Positions 9,280 to 18,349 of a stretch of DNA of 64,000 nucleotides are shown piece by piece (the first letter of the stretch is position 1; each line of letters begins with the position of its first letter). The DNA lies in the NCBI RefSeq assembly GCF_022919095.1, contig NZ_CP095073.1, positions 1,860,001 through 1,924,000 of the forward strand, given 5' to 3'. Origin of the DNA: Halobacillus salinarum. Lineage in GTDB: Bacteria; Bacillota; Bacilli; Bacillales; Halobacillaceae. Position numbers and translations under genes: made by a program. Under the pieces are notes generated by a model. The model made no database searches. It had not been told where the DNA came from and saw only the letters and a program-made list of their open reading frames with translations.

Positions 9280-9687
9280 ATGATCATTATTTTGTACATT
9301 GCTGCACTTATTGCAGCAGTTGCTTTTGCTGTTCTCGTCATTTTTCTGGCAAGAACATTAACCGCTGTAAGGCGTACAATGAATAATGTTGCTGATACGC
9401 TTGAAGGCGTGGAAAAGCAAATGGAAGGGATAACCCTTGAAACAACCGCATTATTAAATAAAACTAATAAATTAGCTGAAGATGTAGGTGAAAAATCCCA
9501 GAAGTTGAATACATTAGTGGACGGGGTGAAGGGAATTGGTGACTCTGTCCAGGAATTTAACCAATCACTGAGAAGCATTTCCAGAGGGATATCAACATCA
9601 GTGAATGACAACAGTGACAGTGCCGCTCAGGCCGTAAAATGGGGACAAGTTGCGATCAAGCTTTGGAAAAAAGCTAAAAAAGAATAG
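9280..9687 (+). CDS. ytxG: DUF948 family general stress protein YtxG
   Basis: A 135-residue protein with one N-terminal membrane segment (about residues 2-24) and a long amphipathic, probably coiled-coil cytoplasmic helix region containing ADTLEGVEKQMEGI and NKTNKLAEDVGEKS, the DUF948 signature. The ATG at 9280 is preferred because the protein then begins directly with the membrane helix; a GTG at 9268 is possible but overlaps the AAGGAG motif. It is first in the ytxG-ytxH-ytxJ operon behind a sigma-B-like promoter. The molecular role is unknown; membrane-anchored envelope stress proteins of this type are common in Firmicutes. Confidence 0.82.
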   Translation: MIIILYIAALIAAVAFAVLVIFLARTLTAVRRTMNNVADTLEGVEKQMEGITLETTALLNKTNKLAEDVGEKSQKLNTLVDGVKGIGDSVQEFNQSLRSISRGISTSVNDNSDSAAQAVKWGQVAIKLWKKAKKE

Positions 9688-9708
9688 ATATCTAGGAGGA
9701 ATGTAAAA

Positions 9709-10155
9709 ATGCAGGAGCAGAATAACAAAAAGAATACGAATGGAAGAGATTTTGTCTTAGGCTCATTAATTGGAGGTCTTGTCGGAGCAGTCGTTGCATT
9801 ACTGTTTGCTCCCAAATCAGGCCGTGAGCTAAGAGATGAGTTGAACAGCAATTCCGGTGAATGGAAAGAAAAAGCGAATGAATGGAAAGATGTGGCCTAT
9901 GAAAAAGGCGGAGACTGGAAAAATCGCGCAGTGGAATCTTCCTCTCAGCTTTCTAGAAACGTTTCTGAGAAATCCCAAATTCTTAGTGAAAAAGTGAAGG
10001 ATTCAACGCGGAACATCCAAAATAAAGTGAAGAATTTCAGAAATAGCGATGAAGAGGAAGCAGAACGTGCCGCACAAGAAGTAGCAGAAGCCATCGAGGA
10101 AGCTGCAAAAGAACTTGAGAGACAACAGGATTCTACAACATCCACAAAGCTTTAA
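9709..10155 (+). CDS. ytxH: YtxH-like general stress protein
   Basis: A 148-residue protein with the YtxH signature: a short Asn/Lys-rich start, one Gly/Ala-rich hydrophobic helix (FVLGSLIGGLVGAVVALLFA), the motif PKSGRELRDEL directly after it, then a highly charged helix with repeated Trp-Lys units (GEWKEKANEWKDVAYE, DWKNRA) and a Glu/Ala-rich end. AGGAGG is nine bases upstream of the ATG. It is the second gene of the stress operon and is followed by a hairpin that could reduce readthrough into ytxJ. Function is unknown. Confidence 0.86.
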   Translation: MQEQNNKKNTNGRDFVLGSLIGGLVGAVVALLFAPKSGRELRDELNSNSGEWKEKANEWKDVAYEKGGDWKNRAVESSSQLSRNVSEKSQILSEKVKDSTRNIQNKVKNFRNSDEEEAERAAQEVAEAIEEAAKELERQQDSTTSTKL

Positions 10156-10161
10156 TAACTT

Positions 10162-10201
10162 ATTGGTGGGAGCCTGAGTCAGTGGCTTCCGCCAATTTTA
10201 T
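10162..10201 (+). terminator. Intra-operon terminator/attenuator between ytxH and ytxJ
   Basis: A 13-bp stem with two G-U pairs, 10162-10174 with 10184-10196, a 9-base loop and TTTTATTTAT. It probably lowers ytxJ expression relative to ytxG-ytxH. Confidence 0.7.
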
Positions 10202-10222
10202 TTATGAGGAGGCAGAGGTATA

Positions 10223-10546
10223 ATGACAGTAACATTACTGAAGACAGAGGAGCAATTGGAAAATCATTTGCAGCAGCATAGTGCTTTTTTCGTTTTAAAG
10301 CATAGTTTGACTTGTCCCATCAGTGCGGAGGCAAAAAGGGAATTTGAACGATTTAGCAGCAGCTCAGATTTTCCCTGCTATATTCTTCCTATCCAAGAAT
10401 CACGGGCTTTATCTAATGAAATGGCTGATCGCTTTCAAGTGAAACATGAATCTCCCCAGGCTTTGCTCATAAAAAAAGGACAAGTTATTTGGCACGACAG
10501 CCATTATTCAATTACTGAAAAAAATTTAAAAAATGCGGCTCGTTAA
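10223..10546 (+). CDS. ytxJ: Bacillithiol-system redox protein YtxJ
   Basis: A 107-residue thioredoxin-fold protein of the YtxJ family, proposed as a monothiol, bacilliredoxin-like enzyme that removes bacillithiol from mixed disulfides. The single active Cys is in HSLTCPISAEAKREFERF (about residues 28-45), where TCPIS replaces the CxxC of dithiol thioredoxins; the cis-Pro region is ESPQALLIKKGQVIWH. The ATG at 10223 follows AGGAGG. It is the last gene of the ytxGHJ operon and ends at a strong terminator. Redox activity is inferred from the family. Confidence 0.87.
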   Translation: MTVTLLKTEEQLENHLQQHSAFFVLKHSLTCPISAEAKREFERFSSSSDFPCYILPIQESRALSNEMADRFQVKHESPQALLIKKGQVIWHDSHYSITEKNLKNAAR

Positions 10547-10575
10547 ATAATGCTGAAAGATATACATGATAAAAT

Positions 10576-10627
10576 CCGAATGAAGGTGAAATTTTAATGA
10601 TAAGATTTCGCCTTCATTCGGTTTTTT
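10576..10627 (+). terminator. Terminator after ytxJ
   Basis: A 17-bp stem (10576-10592 with 10605-10621, one G-U pair) followed by TTTTTT at 10622-10627. Confidence 0.92.
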
Positions 10628-10763
10628 ATGGTAGATGATTGGACAGCTGTCTAATAAAACGGAAGAATGGCACTCGAAAAGCGGAATGTATTTCCTGAGC
10701 GCCTTACATTGACTTCGGAATTTCCATGCCGATGATCGTTCCTAAATGAGCTTCTTGTTGATT

Positions 10764-12935
10764 TCATTGGGAGAATACATCCAACACCTCTTCTTGCGTA
10801 GTACCAATAGATAATTCATCACCTGTATAGATCGGTGTATAGAAAGAAGCTTTTTCTCGATTTCGATAAAGCATGTACTTTTTTGGTACGGAAGAAAGGT
10901 CAATTGCAGCGACATTAAATATGTCTTGAAAGATAAATGATTGCTCATCCTTCTTTGTCACTTTTAATTGATCATCCGAATAGATAAGACTTTGTTCACT
11001 AAGTGTTTCTTCATCTCTAATAACCTTCAGCCTCTCTTTTTGGAGTGTAAACGGCTTACCATTAAAGAAAATATCAATGGATTGATAGAGAGACTCTCCT
11101 AATTGTTCTAAAAGGCTCCGCAAAGGAATGGATTGTTTAGAAGGTGTCTGGATGTTGTCGAATGATTTGATAACTGAGTTCAAATGAGCAGTTTCGCCAT
11201 TAATCATAAGCGGGGAGCTCTTTTCAATCAAAGGAACGGGATTCCCATTAACCGTGATTTCATGTGAAGTCTTTACAGGTTCCACCCACTTGTCTAATTG
11301 AACGAGCACTTTTTTTACATCAGAGATGGTTTCTAAAGCGAAATATTCAATTTGATCATAGTCACGCACCTGTTCCTTACCAGAAGAGAGATTATTGTTA
11401 ACAAAAACTGTAGGTTGGTTAAACGAGTATTCCTCTCCATTGTATGTCAGCGGGAGGGGCTTAAAATCACCAATGACGTCACTGACTGTTACTTGAGGCG
11501 GACCTCCTTTTTCCCCTTTTTTTACAGCTATATGAGCACCCTCCTCAACAGGCGTTTCCAACCTCGCTGGTTTATCGTTTAAGAGCAGCTTAGGCGCCCC
11601 TCCGTAAGCTCCTTCTACAGGAACTTTTCTACGATTAATAGTAATGGAATAGGCAGGTCCAGGTTCACCATAGAGCTTAGAAAAGTCAATCCCTGCGGAT
11701 AGGAGACAATCACCGATGGTTAATTTCTTTATATCAAATAAGCGAATGGTTCTATTATTAACCGTTACACTTTTGTATTGAATGGGACTTTGTTTTGAAG
11801 CAATTGCGATGCCGATCGGTGTCACATACTCAGGCCCTCCATGTAGTTCCTCGCTGTCCACTAATCCCTGAACAGCATTTATTCCACGGATAGCTACCCT
11901 GTTGTAAGGAAGGTTAAGCTTTTCAGCAAGCTTATTTGCCAAGTCAGGAGTTTGGCTCCCACCTCCTACTAACATGACAGCTTTCGGAGTTTTTTGGTTT
12001 AAAGCTTGGATCTCATCTGCTATGCTTGCTGATAAATGCTGAATGGATCTCTCAATCTTTTCCACAAGCTCTGTGCTTGTAACCTTCGATTCAAATCCAA
12101 GTATATCTGTAAAAGTGGCTGACTCGTGAAGTGAAATCTCTTTTTTTACGTTTTCAGCTTCATTAAAATCCAGCAAATACTCGTCGCTGATGGCTTCAGT
12201 AATTTCATCACCGGCAATCGGTACCATCCCATAACCGACGATTGTCCCGGCATCGGTAATTGCTATATCACTGGTACCAGCGCCAATATCAACTAATGCT
12301 ACATTCAGACGACGCATAGAAGGCGGTATAAGCACTTGAATTGCTGCGATAGGCTCTAAGGTTAATGCCTCCATTTCCAACTGCGCATGGGTAAGCGCTG
12401 CGATTAACGATTCGACTACTACTTTAGGGAGGAATGTAGCGATAATCTCTACCTCTGCCTCTCTGCCCTGTTGTTCAATGAGGGAGCCAATGATCTGGCC
12501 ATCAATATGGTAGTGAAGAACCGAATAACCAACGCAGTAATAATCCGTACTTTTGGAGGCATCTGAAACGGAAGCTAGTTCATATTGAGCCTTTTGCACA
12601 GCACTGAGCTCCATATGTAGAATATCTTCATGTTCCAAAAGGGGATGATTTTGAATATTATGTGCTGCTTTTACTTTTTTGGTTGCTAGAGCACGTCCAG
12701 CTGCAGCAACACAAACTTTTTGCAGTGGCCCGTGTTTGTCTTCTAATTTCTGTTTAACTGCTGTAATCACATTCGACACTGCAAGAATATCATGAATTTG
12801 CCCATCAAGCATGGAACGTTCTTCATGCTCATGGCTGACTAAATCAACCACTTTAAAGGACAGTTCTTCTTTCTCGAGAATGATTCCAACTACTGATCTT
12901 GTGCCAATGTCAAGGGCAAATATTTGTTCTTTCAT
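10764..12935 (-). CDS. Long FtsA/PilM-like actin-fold protein with repeat-rich C-terminus
   Basis: A 723-residue paralogue of the division protein FtsA. Residues 1-340 carry the actin-family ATPase fold: phosphate-1 loop FALDIGTRSVVG at residues 5-16, phosphate-2 VALVDIGAGTSDIAI near 212, the adenosine motif VMLVGGGSQTPDLA near 308, and an inserted SHS2-like segment. Residues about 390-723 are unlike FtsA and form four units of about 62 residues (starting near 428, 490, 556 and 616) sharing VNGxxVxL and a DxI ending. There is no FtsA-type C-terminal amphipathic helix, so membrane attachment is unclear. Start: ATG at 12935 with GGAGG upstream; the longer frame to 13013 would overlap the aroA promoter. 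Role in division or envelope assembly is inference. Confidence 0.8.
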   Translation of the reverse strand: MKEQIFALDIGTRSVVGIILEKEELSFKVVDLVSHEHEERSMLDGQIHDILAVSNVITAVKQKLEDKHGPLQKVCVAAAGRALATKKVKAAHNIQNHPLLEHEDILHMELSAVQKAQYELASVSDASKSTDYYCVGYSVLHYHIDGQIIGSLIEQQGREAEVEIIATFLPKVVVESLIAALTHAQLEMEALTLEPIAAIQVLIPPSMRRLNVALVDIGAGTSDIAITDAGTIVGYGMVPIAGDEITEAISDEYLLDFNEAENVKKEISLHESATFTDILGFESKVTSTELVEKIERSIQHLSASIADEIQALNQKTPKAVMLVGGGSQTPDLANKLAEKLNLPYNRVAIRGINAVQGLVDSEELHGGPEYVTPIGIAIASKQSPIQYKSVTVNNRTIRLFDIKKLTIGDCLLSAGIDFSKLYGEPGPAYSITINRRKVPVEGAYGGAPKLLLNDKPARLETPVEEGAHIAVKKGEKGGPPQVTVSDVIGDFKPLPLTYNGEEYSFNQPTVFVNNNLSSGKEQVRDYDQIEYFALETISDVKKVLVQLDKWVEPVKTSHEITVNGNPVPLIEKSSPLMINGETAHLNSVIKSFDNIQTPSKQSIPLRSLLEQLGESLYQSIDIFFNGKPFTLQKERLKVIRDEETLSEQSLIYSDDQLKVTKKDEQSFIFQDIFNVAAIDLSSVPKKYMLYRNREKASFYTPIYTGDELSIGTTQEEVLDVFSQ

Positions 12936-12999
12936 GCCAGTACGAACCTCCGCAGAAAAAATTTCTTGAAATTCTTTATAAAAGAATCGCTTAATAAGG

Positions 13000-13028
13000 G
13001 TGACAACTTTCATAATATTAGCTATAAT
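13000..13028 (+). promoter_or_regulatory. Promoter of aroA
   Basis: GTGACA (13000-13005), a 17-bp spacer and TATAAT (13023-13028), 70 bases upstream of the aroA start. Its position argues that the divergent FtsA-like gene starts at 12935. Confidence 0.65.
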
Positions 13029-13097
13029 AATCCCTAATTATCTTAGAATGTATCACATTTTGTCTCCACATTAAACTTAACATAGGAGGTATGGACA

Positions 13098-14171
13098 ATG
13101 AGTAATCAAAAACTTGATCAACTGCGTCGTCAATTAGACGATGTTAATTTAGACCTTTTGAATTTAATCAATAAACGCGGTGATTTAGTAAAGGAAATTG
13201 GACAAATTAAGGAACAGCAAGGGATGAATCGATTTGATCCAGTTCGTGAAAGAGTTATGCTCGATCAAATCTCGGAAAATAATAACGGCCCTTTTGAGGA
13301 TTCTACAGTTGTCCACCTATTCAAAGAAATTTTTAAGGCGGCACTTGAGCTTCAGGAAGATGATCATCGTAAGGCGCTGCTTGTCTCCCGAAAGAAAAAA
13401 CCTGAGGATACAGTCATTGATATTAAAGGAGAGCGTGTGGGAGAAGGAAACCCAAGCTTCATTATGGGACCATGTTCTGTGGAAAGCTATGAACAAGTAG
13501 CTACAGTTGCTGAAGCTGTGAAAAAACAGGGGCTTAAGCTGCTTCGAGGAGGAGCGTTTAAACCTCGTACATCTCCATATGACTTCCAGGGTCTCGGTCT
13601 TGAAGGTTTAAAGATTTTAAAAAAAGCAGCGGATGAACACGATCTTGCTGTTGTTTCAGAAATTGTTAACCCTGCGGATATCGAGCCTGCCCTTGATTAC
13701 GTCGATGTTATTCAAATTGGAGCACGAAATATGCAGAATTTTGAACTGCTTAAGGCTGCCGGTTCTGTAAATAAACCAGTCCTTCTCAAACGAGGAATGT
13801 CTGCTACCATTTCTGAGTTTATTAACGCAGCTGAATATATTATTTCACGTGGAAATAAGCAGATAATATTATGTGAACGCGGAATTCGAACCTATGAAAA
13901 AGCGACTCGAAATACGCTGGATATATCTTCGGTTCCTATTCTAAAACAGGAAACCCACTTACCTGTCATGGTCGATGTAACACACTCTACAGGAAGACGA
14001 GATCTGCTTCTTCCAGCAGCTAAAGCGGCTTTAGCAATTGGTGCAGATGGAGTAATGGCAGAAGTGCATCCAGATCCTGCGGTGGCTCTATCCGATTCCG
14101 CCCAGCAAATGGACATTCCAACGTTTAATAATTTCATGAATGAACTCACTAAACAAAAATTGACTCAATAG
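13098..14171 (+). CDS. aroA: Bifunctional chorismate mutase / DAHP synthase
   Basis: A fusion enzyme of 357 residues. The N-terminal about 90 residues are an AroQ-type chorismate mutase ([21 protein letters not shown]), which here mainly serves as the feedback sensor for chorismate and prephenate; residues about 105-350 are the DAHP synthase barrel (GPCSVES near 124, [50 protein letters not shown]) that condenses PEP and erythrose-4-phosphate to open the shikimate pathway. The length matches the B. subtilis enzyme, called AroA or AroG. AGGAGG precedes the ATG. It has its own promoter and terminator and lies upstream of ccpA, as in Bacillus. Confidence 0.95.
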   Translation: MSNQKLDQLRRQLDDVNLDLLNLINKRGDLVKEIGQIKEQQGMNRFDPVRERVMLDQISENNNGPFEDSTVVHLFKEIFKAALELQEDDHRKALLVSRKKKPEDTVIDIKGERVGEGNPSFIMGPCSVESYEQVATVAEAVKKQGLKLLRGGAFKPRTSPYDFQGLGLEGLKILKKAADEHDLAVVSEIVNPADIEPALDYVDVIQIGARNMQNFELLKAAGSVNKPVLLKRGMSATISEFINAAEYIISRGNKQIILCERGIRTYEKATRNTLDISSVPILKQETHLPVMVDVTHSTGRRDLLLPAAKAALAIGADGVMAEVHPDPAVALSDSAQQMDIPTFNNFMNELTKQKLTQ

Positions 14172-14177
14172 CAGACG

Positions 14178-14213
14178 AATAAGTTAGGCTATGAAATAGC
14201 CTAACTTATTTTT
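14178..14213 (+). terminator. Terminator after aroA
   Basis: A perfect 15-bp stem (14178-14192 with 14196-14210) around GAA, followed by TTT. Confidence 0.88.
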
Positions 14214-14277
14214 GTGTTGAAGAAGATTCCGTTATAATGAAAAGGAGTATTCCATACTAGCAATAGCCATACTAACA

Positions 14278-14306
14278 TTGCGGAACACGTTGATCTATCG
14301 TATGAT
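14278..14306 (+). promoter_or_regulatory. Promoter of ccpA
   Basis: TTGCGG (14278-14283), a 17-bp spacer and TATGAT (14301-14306), about 50 bases before the ccpA start. A second -10-like TATAAT at 14233 lacks a good -35. Confidence 0.6.
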
Positions 14307-14356
14307 TATTTTATTAAATATTTCGTAATTGGTAATTGACAAAGGAGGACGTAAGA

Positions 14357-15358
14357 ATGAATGTCACAATATATGATGTAGCGAGAGAAGCCAATGTTTC
14401 CATGGCCACCGTTTCCCGAGTGGTAAATGGGAACCCGAATGTAAAACCAGCAACCAGGAAAAAGGTTCACGATGCCATCGAACGATTAGGCTACCGCCCG
14501 AATGCGGTTGCAAGGGGACTTGCCAGTAAGAAGACAACGACAGTAGGCGTAATTATCCCGGATATTTCCAGTATCTTTTTTGCAGAACTTGCACGTGGTA
14601 TAGAAGATATCGCCACGATGTACAATTACAATATTATCTTGAGTAATTCAGACCAGAACAAAGATAAAGAGCTCCATTTGATCAATACTATGCTTGGAAA
14701 GCAGGTAGATGGACTCGTGTTTATGGGAGGCAAAATTACAGAGGACCATATTAGAGAGTTCAAAAGTTCCTCTGTCCCTATAGCATTAGCTGCTACAGTC
14801 GACGAGACAGGAGAAACACCTGCTGTTAATATTAATTATGAACAGGCAGCCTATGAAGCAACTGAACTGCTGCTCTCTCATAATCAAAAAGAAGTGGCTT
14901 TTGTTTCAGGACCTGCCAATACTCAAGTCAATTCACAAAAACTTGAAGGTTATAAGCGGGCGATGAAAGAGTATGGATTTGACCAGCCTGAACAATGGAT
15001 CGTTTCAGGAGACTATACTTATGATTCCGGCATTGAAGCTTTAGACCAGCTTCTTCAGTTGGAAAAACGTCCTTCTGCGGTGTTTGTGGCTTCAGATGAA
15101 ATGGCTTTGGGAGTTATCCATGGAGCTCAGGACAAAGGAATGAAAGTGCCGGAAGACTTGGAAGTCGTTGGTTTTGACAATACGCGGCTTTCCACGATGG
15201 TTCGTCCTACCTTATCAACAGTCGTGCAGCCGATGTATGATATTGGGGCGGTAGCTATGCGTCTGCTTACTAAATTTATGAATAAAGAAGAAGTAGAAGA
15301 ACAAAATGTAATTTTACCGCATCGAATTGTTGAAAGAAACTCAACTCAAGCGAAATAG
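14357..15358 (+). CDS. ccpA: Catabolite control protein A
   Basis: A LacI/GalR-family regulator of 333 residues, the master of carbon catabolite control in Firmicutes; with HPr-Ser46-P or Crh-P it binds cre sites. The N-terminal helix-turn-helix and hinge are plain ([20 protein letters not shown] at residues 4-23; [14 protein letters not shown] near 48-61), followed by the periplasmic-binding-protein-like core ([59 protein letters not shown]). ATG at 14357 lies six bases after AAAGGAGGACGT; the upstream in-frame TTG has no site. motP follows after 51 bases without an evident terminator, so ccpA-motP-motS may be cotranscribed. cre-like sites occur here upstream of ackA and pfkA. Confidence 0.95.
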   Translation: MNVTIYDVAREANVSMATVSRVVNGNPNVKPATRKKVHDAIERLGYRPNAVARGLASKKTTTVGVIIPDISSIFFAELARGIEDIATMYNYNIILSNSDQNKDKELHLINTMLGKQVDGLVFMGGKITEDHIREFKSSSVPIALAATVDETGETPAVNINYEQAAYEATELLLSHNQKEVAFVSGPANTQVNSQKLEGYKRAMKEYGFDQPEQWIVSGDYTYDSGIEALDQLLQLEKRPSAVFVASDEMALGVIHGAQDKGMKVPEDLEVVGFDNTRLSTMVRPTLSTVVQPMYDIGAVAMRLLTKFMNKEEVEEQNVILPHRIVERNSTQAK

Positions 15359-15409
15359 TGCCGATATAGTTAATAGACTGTATTTGTACGAAATTGAGGA
15401 GAGAGTATC

Positions 15410-16237
15410 ATGAATAAGCGGGACTTGTTAACTCCAATTGGAATTACACTGGGTTTTATTATGGTCATTTTCGGTATCATGTCCAACGCCGGTTTCACCG
15501 GCATGGCGTCTTTTATACAAGCGTCATCGATCATCATAGTAGTTGGCGGCTTAGCTGCAGCTTTGCTTGTGAACTTTAATATGTCGGAAATGAAACTGAC
15601 TTATAAAGTGTTGAAAGAAGCATTTAAGAAAAGCGATATGAATCTCCGCCAGCTTATCCAAACTTTTGTCCAGCTGTCTGAGCGGGCGAGGAGAGAAGGA
15701 TTACTGGCGCTTGAAGCAGAGCTTGAAGAAGTGGATGATCCGTTTATTAAAAAAGGGATTTTGCTCGCAGTTGACGGCATTGAACCAGAAGTAATCAATG
15801 ACATTATGAACGCTGAAATCGTAGCGGTTGAAGAGCGTCACCAGCGTGGCAGAGCCATTTTGGAAAAAGCAGGGGAATATGCGCCTGCCTGGGGTATGAT
15901 TGGGACTTTAATCGGCCTTGTGCTGATGCTTGAGAGTCTGACAAGTCCAGAAACATTAGGGCCAAAAATGGCTGTCGCTCTTTTGACAACTTTTTACGGT
16001 ACTTTATTAGCTAATTTAGTGTTTATTCCTATGGCAGGAAAGCTTGAAAATAAGACAGAAGAAGAAATATTTTTAAAGCAAGTCATCATTGAAGGGGTGA
16101 TCGGGGTGCAATCCGGTCAAAACCCAAAAATATTAGAAGAAAAATTAAGCGCCTTTCTCTCGGAGGAAGATAAGCGGGTGAATGAGCAGGAAGAAGAGCA
16201 GGAGGAACCATTAGGAGAAGCAGCTAATGAAGCTTAG
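15410..16237 (+). CDS. motP: Flagellar stator protein MotP (MotA family)
   Basis: A 275-residue MotA/TolQ/ExbB-type protein, the A subunit of the sodium-driven MotPS stator of Bacillus. Four membrane segments are visible (about residues 8-28, 34-53, 150-175, 185-205), with a large cytoplasmic loop between the second and third that contacts the rotor (LSERARREGLLALEAELEE) and the conserved GEYAPAWGMIGTLIGLVLML before TM3. The C-terminus is very acidic. ATG 15410 with GAGGAGAG upstream. It overlaps motS by 11 bases, indicating coupled translation in 1:1 use. MotPS rather than MotAB is assigned from the ccpA neighbourhood; ion choice is not proven by sequence. Confidence 0.88.
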   Translation: MNKRDLLTPIGITLGFIMVIFGIMSNAGFTGMASFIQASSIIIVVGGLAAALLVNFNMSEMKLTYKVLKEAFKKSDMNLRQLIQTFVQLSERARREGLLALEAELEEVDDPFIKKGILLAVDGIEPEVINDIMNAEIVAVEERHQRGRAILEKAGEYAPAWGMIGTLIGLVLMLESLTSPETLGPKMAVALLTTFYGTLLANLVFIPMAGKLENKTEEEIFLKQVIIEGVIGVQSGQNPKILEEKLSAFLSEEDKRVNEQEEEQEEPLGEAANEA

Positions 16238-17015
16238 AAGAAAAAAAAAGCAGAAGAAAAGTAACGGCGCTCCTAAATGGATGACTACTTATGCCGATAT
16301 GGTTACGTTGATCCTGGTTTTTTTCATCTTATTGTTTTCCATGTCCCAGATTAACCTTGTTAAATTTAATGCGATAGCTGAATCATTTCGAAATCGAATG
16401 ATCTTTGATTTTTACCCTTCGCCTATTGAGGATCAATACCCGACGGAACAGACCAAGATTCAGGAAAATGGGGAGAAGAATAATGAATTTGAACAGCCGG
16501 TTGAAACTCCTGATGATATAGCGGAGAAGCTCAAGGAGCAGGGGGAGAAGGACGAACTGGACCAGGTAATGGAAGAGGTCAACCAGTTTCTAAATAAAAA
16601 TGAGCTGAATGATATCATTTCTGCCACCAGGACTGAAAGAGGAGTGGTGCTGGTTTTGCAGGAACAGCTCTTATTTGAGACAGGCGAAGCAAACATTCTA
16701 GCCTCGGGAGAGCCTTTTCTTAAAAAGGTAGGGACGCTGCTTAAGCATATTCCAAATCAAGTCAAAGTAGAAGGTCACACCGACAATCGGTCTATTTCCA
16801 CCTTTCGTTACCCTTCCAACTGGGAATTATCCGGCGCAAGAGCAAGCAGTGTGATTCGCTTCCTTATTTCAAATACAAAAGGCTTAAAAGAGAATCGCTT
16901 TACAGCCGTAGCTTACGGAGATACTAAACCTGTCGCCCCTAATAATTCCAAAGAAAACTGGAGAAAAAATCGCCGAGTGGAAATAGTTATCCTAGACCCC
17001 GATTATCCAGGATAA
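16227..17015 (+). CDS. motS: Flagellar stator protein MotS (MotB family)
   Basis: A 262-residue MotB-family B subunit that anchors the stator to peptidoglycan. It has a basic N-terminus, a single membrane helix (MVTLILVFFILLFSM, about residues 25-39) preceded by the ion-binding Asp (TTYADM, D24), a long acidic linker (about residues 60-130), and a C-terminal OmpA/MotB peptidoglycan-binding domain (VKVEGHTDNRSI, YPSNWELSGARASSVIRFL, RKNRRVEIVI). The start ATG lies inside the end of motP. It partners MotP in a probably sodium-driven motor, fitting growth at high salt or pH. Two hairpins follow, the second a true terminator. Confidence 0.88.
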   Translation: MKLRRKKKQKKSNGAPKWMTTYADMVTLILVFFILLFSMSQINLVKFNAIAESFRNRMIFDFYPSPIEDQYPTEQTKIQENGEKNNEFEQPVETPDDIAEKLKEQGEKDELDQVMEEVNQFLNKNELNDIISATRTERGVVLVLQEQLLFETGEANILASGEPFLKKVGTLLKHIPNQVKVEGHTDNRSISTFRYPSNWELSGARASSVIRFLISNTKGLKENRFTAVAYGDTKPVAPNNSKENWRKNRRVEIVILDPDYPG

Positions 17016-17030
17016 AAGTACATAAGAAAA

Positions 17031-17083
17031 GACCACTCGTAAGTGGTCTCCATTGTAGAAAAGCCTTGGGCTTTTCTTTTTTT
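17031..17083 (+). terminator. Tandem hairpins and terminator after motS
   Basis: GACCACT/AGTGGTC (17031-17048) is followed by AGAAAAGCC/GGCTTTTCT (17057-17077) and a T run to 17083; the second is the intrinsic terminator. Confidence 0.82.
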
Positions 17084-17176
17084 GTAATTGACTCATGTGA
17101 ACCTCTGAAGTCAAGATGCTCTGGTGAAAATTATTTGAGTACAGAACTCAATGGTGACAATTCTGAGGTGCAAACG

Positions 17177-18349
17177 TTAAAGAGAGTTGTATTTTTTTTG
17201 ATTGTGAATCAGTTGGAGCGACTTCTCAAGTATTTTGTCATTCTTTTCGGTAATTTCCTGTTTTCTTGGGATTGGCTTGTAACTATCCGCTGGGTCATGC
17301 CAATGCTCTGGTAATACTACTGGAGAACTTTCCTGCCATTTTTTCAGCCATTGATCTGGGAGCTTTCCTTTAAAAGGTTCCAAGCCCTGCATAATGCTCC
17401 AAATTTGCGACCACGCTCTAGGAACGACTCTCCAAATGTCATAACCGCCTCCACCTAAAGCAATCCATTTTCCCTGACAATACTTGTGAGCAAGCTCATG
17501 AGCAAGAGCCGGAATCCTCTCAAAAATATTCATCGTTCCACAAAGATGGGTGAGCGGATCAAGAAAATGAGCATCAGCTCCATTTTGTGTGATGATCACA
17601 TCAGGTTTAAAGTATTCTACCACTTCCTTGAAAGCGGATTCATAAACCTGGAGAAATGATTCATCTTCTGTGAACGCATCGATAGGTACATTAAACGAAT
17701 AGCCATAACCTTCTTTTAACCCTCGTTCGTTTACATTTCCTGTTCCAGGAAATAAGTATCTGCCTGTTTCGTGAATAGACAGGGTGCAGACATTAGGATC
17801 GTTATAAAAAGCCCACTGTACTCCATCCCCGTGGTGAGCATCCGTATCTACATATAAAACCCGGTAATTATAGTTTTTGCGGATGTATTTAATTCCAACA
17901 GCTCCATCATTATAAATACAAAATCCTGAGGCTTTTCTTTCAAAACCATGATGAAGTCCGCCGCCTAAATTTAATGCATGCTCAACTTTTCCTTCAAGTA
18001 CTGCATCTATAGCAGTAAGCGTACTACCGACGAGTAACGCTGCTGCTTCATGCATGTCTTTAAACACAGGAGTGTCTTCTGTGCCTATTCCGTATTCCAA
18101 CCCTTCATCTCCGGGTACAAGTCCTTTCCCGGCCCGTTTAACAGCATCGATGTACTTCCGGCTATGCGCGAGTGAAAGTTCGTCATCTGTGGCAGATCTA
18201 GGATTAATTATAGAAGTAGACTCTAAAGCACCGCTTGCTTCAAGCAGTTCTTTAGTTAATACGACGCGCATCTGGTTAAACGGATGGTCATCTTTAAAAC
18301 GATAACTGGTTACCGAATCTGCATAGACAAAACCCGTATTACACGTCAT
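17177..18349 (-). CDS. acuC: Acetoin utilization deacetylase AcuC
   Basis: A 390-residue class I/II histone-deacetylase-fold enzyme. The metal and catalytic motifs are present: LHHGFERKASGFCIYND (His pair), VDTDAHHGDGVQWAF (Asp-His zinc ligands and charge relay), ITQNGADAHFLDPL (Asp ligand) and a late GGGGYD. In B. subtilis AcuC deacetylates, and so reactivates, acetyl-CoA synthetase; here acsA is not in the window. The ATG at 18349 overlaps the acuB stop (ATGA), so translation is coupled; the longer in-frame start would lie inside acuB. It is last in the acuA-acuB-acuC operon and converges on motS. No clear terminator was found on its side. Confidence 0.93.
   Translation of the reverse strand: MTCNTGFVYADSVTSYRFKDDHPFNQMRVVLTKELLEASGALESTSIINPRSATDDELSLAHSRKYIDAVKRAGKGLVPGDEGLEYGIGTEDTPVFKDMHEAAALLVGSTLTAIDAVLEGKVEHALNLGGGLHHGFERKASGFCIYNDGAVGIKYIRKNYNYRVLYVDTDAHHGDGVQWAFYNDPNVCTLSIHETGRYLFPGTGNVNERGLKEGYGYSFNVPIDAFTEDESFLQVYESAFKEVVEYFKPDVIITQNGADAHFLDPLTHLCGTMNIFERIPALAHELAHKYCQGKWIALGGGGYDIWRVVPRAWSQIWSIMQGLEPFKGKLPDQWLKKWQESSPVVLPEHWHDPADSYKPIPRKQEITEKNDKILEKSLQLIHNQKKYNSL

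Noticed and set aside
9078-9611. 177-codon minus-strand frame over ytxG
   Set aside because: Antisense to ytxG and its promoter, no ribosome site, and no recognisable family.
12936-13013. 26-residue N-terminal extension of the FtsA-like protein
   Set aside because: No ribosome site before it, and it overlaps the divergent aroA promoter; the ATG at 12935 places the actin motif at residue 5.
17066-17314. 82-codon plus-strand frame between motS and acuC
   Set aside because: Begins in the motS terminator and then runs antisense to acuC.
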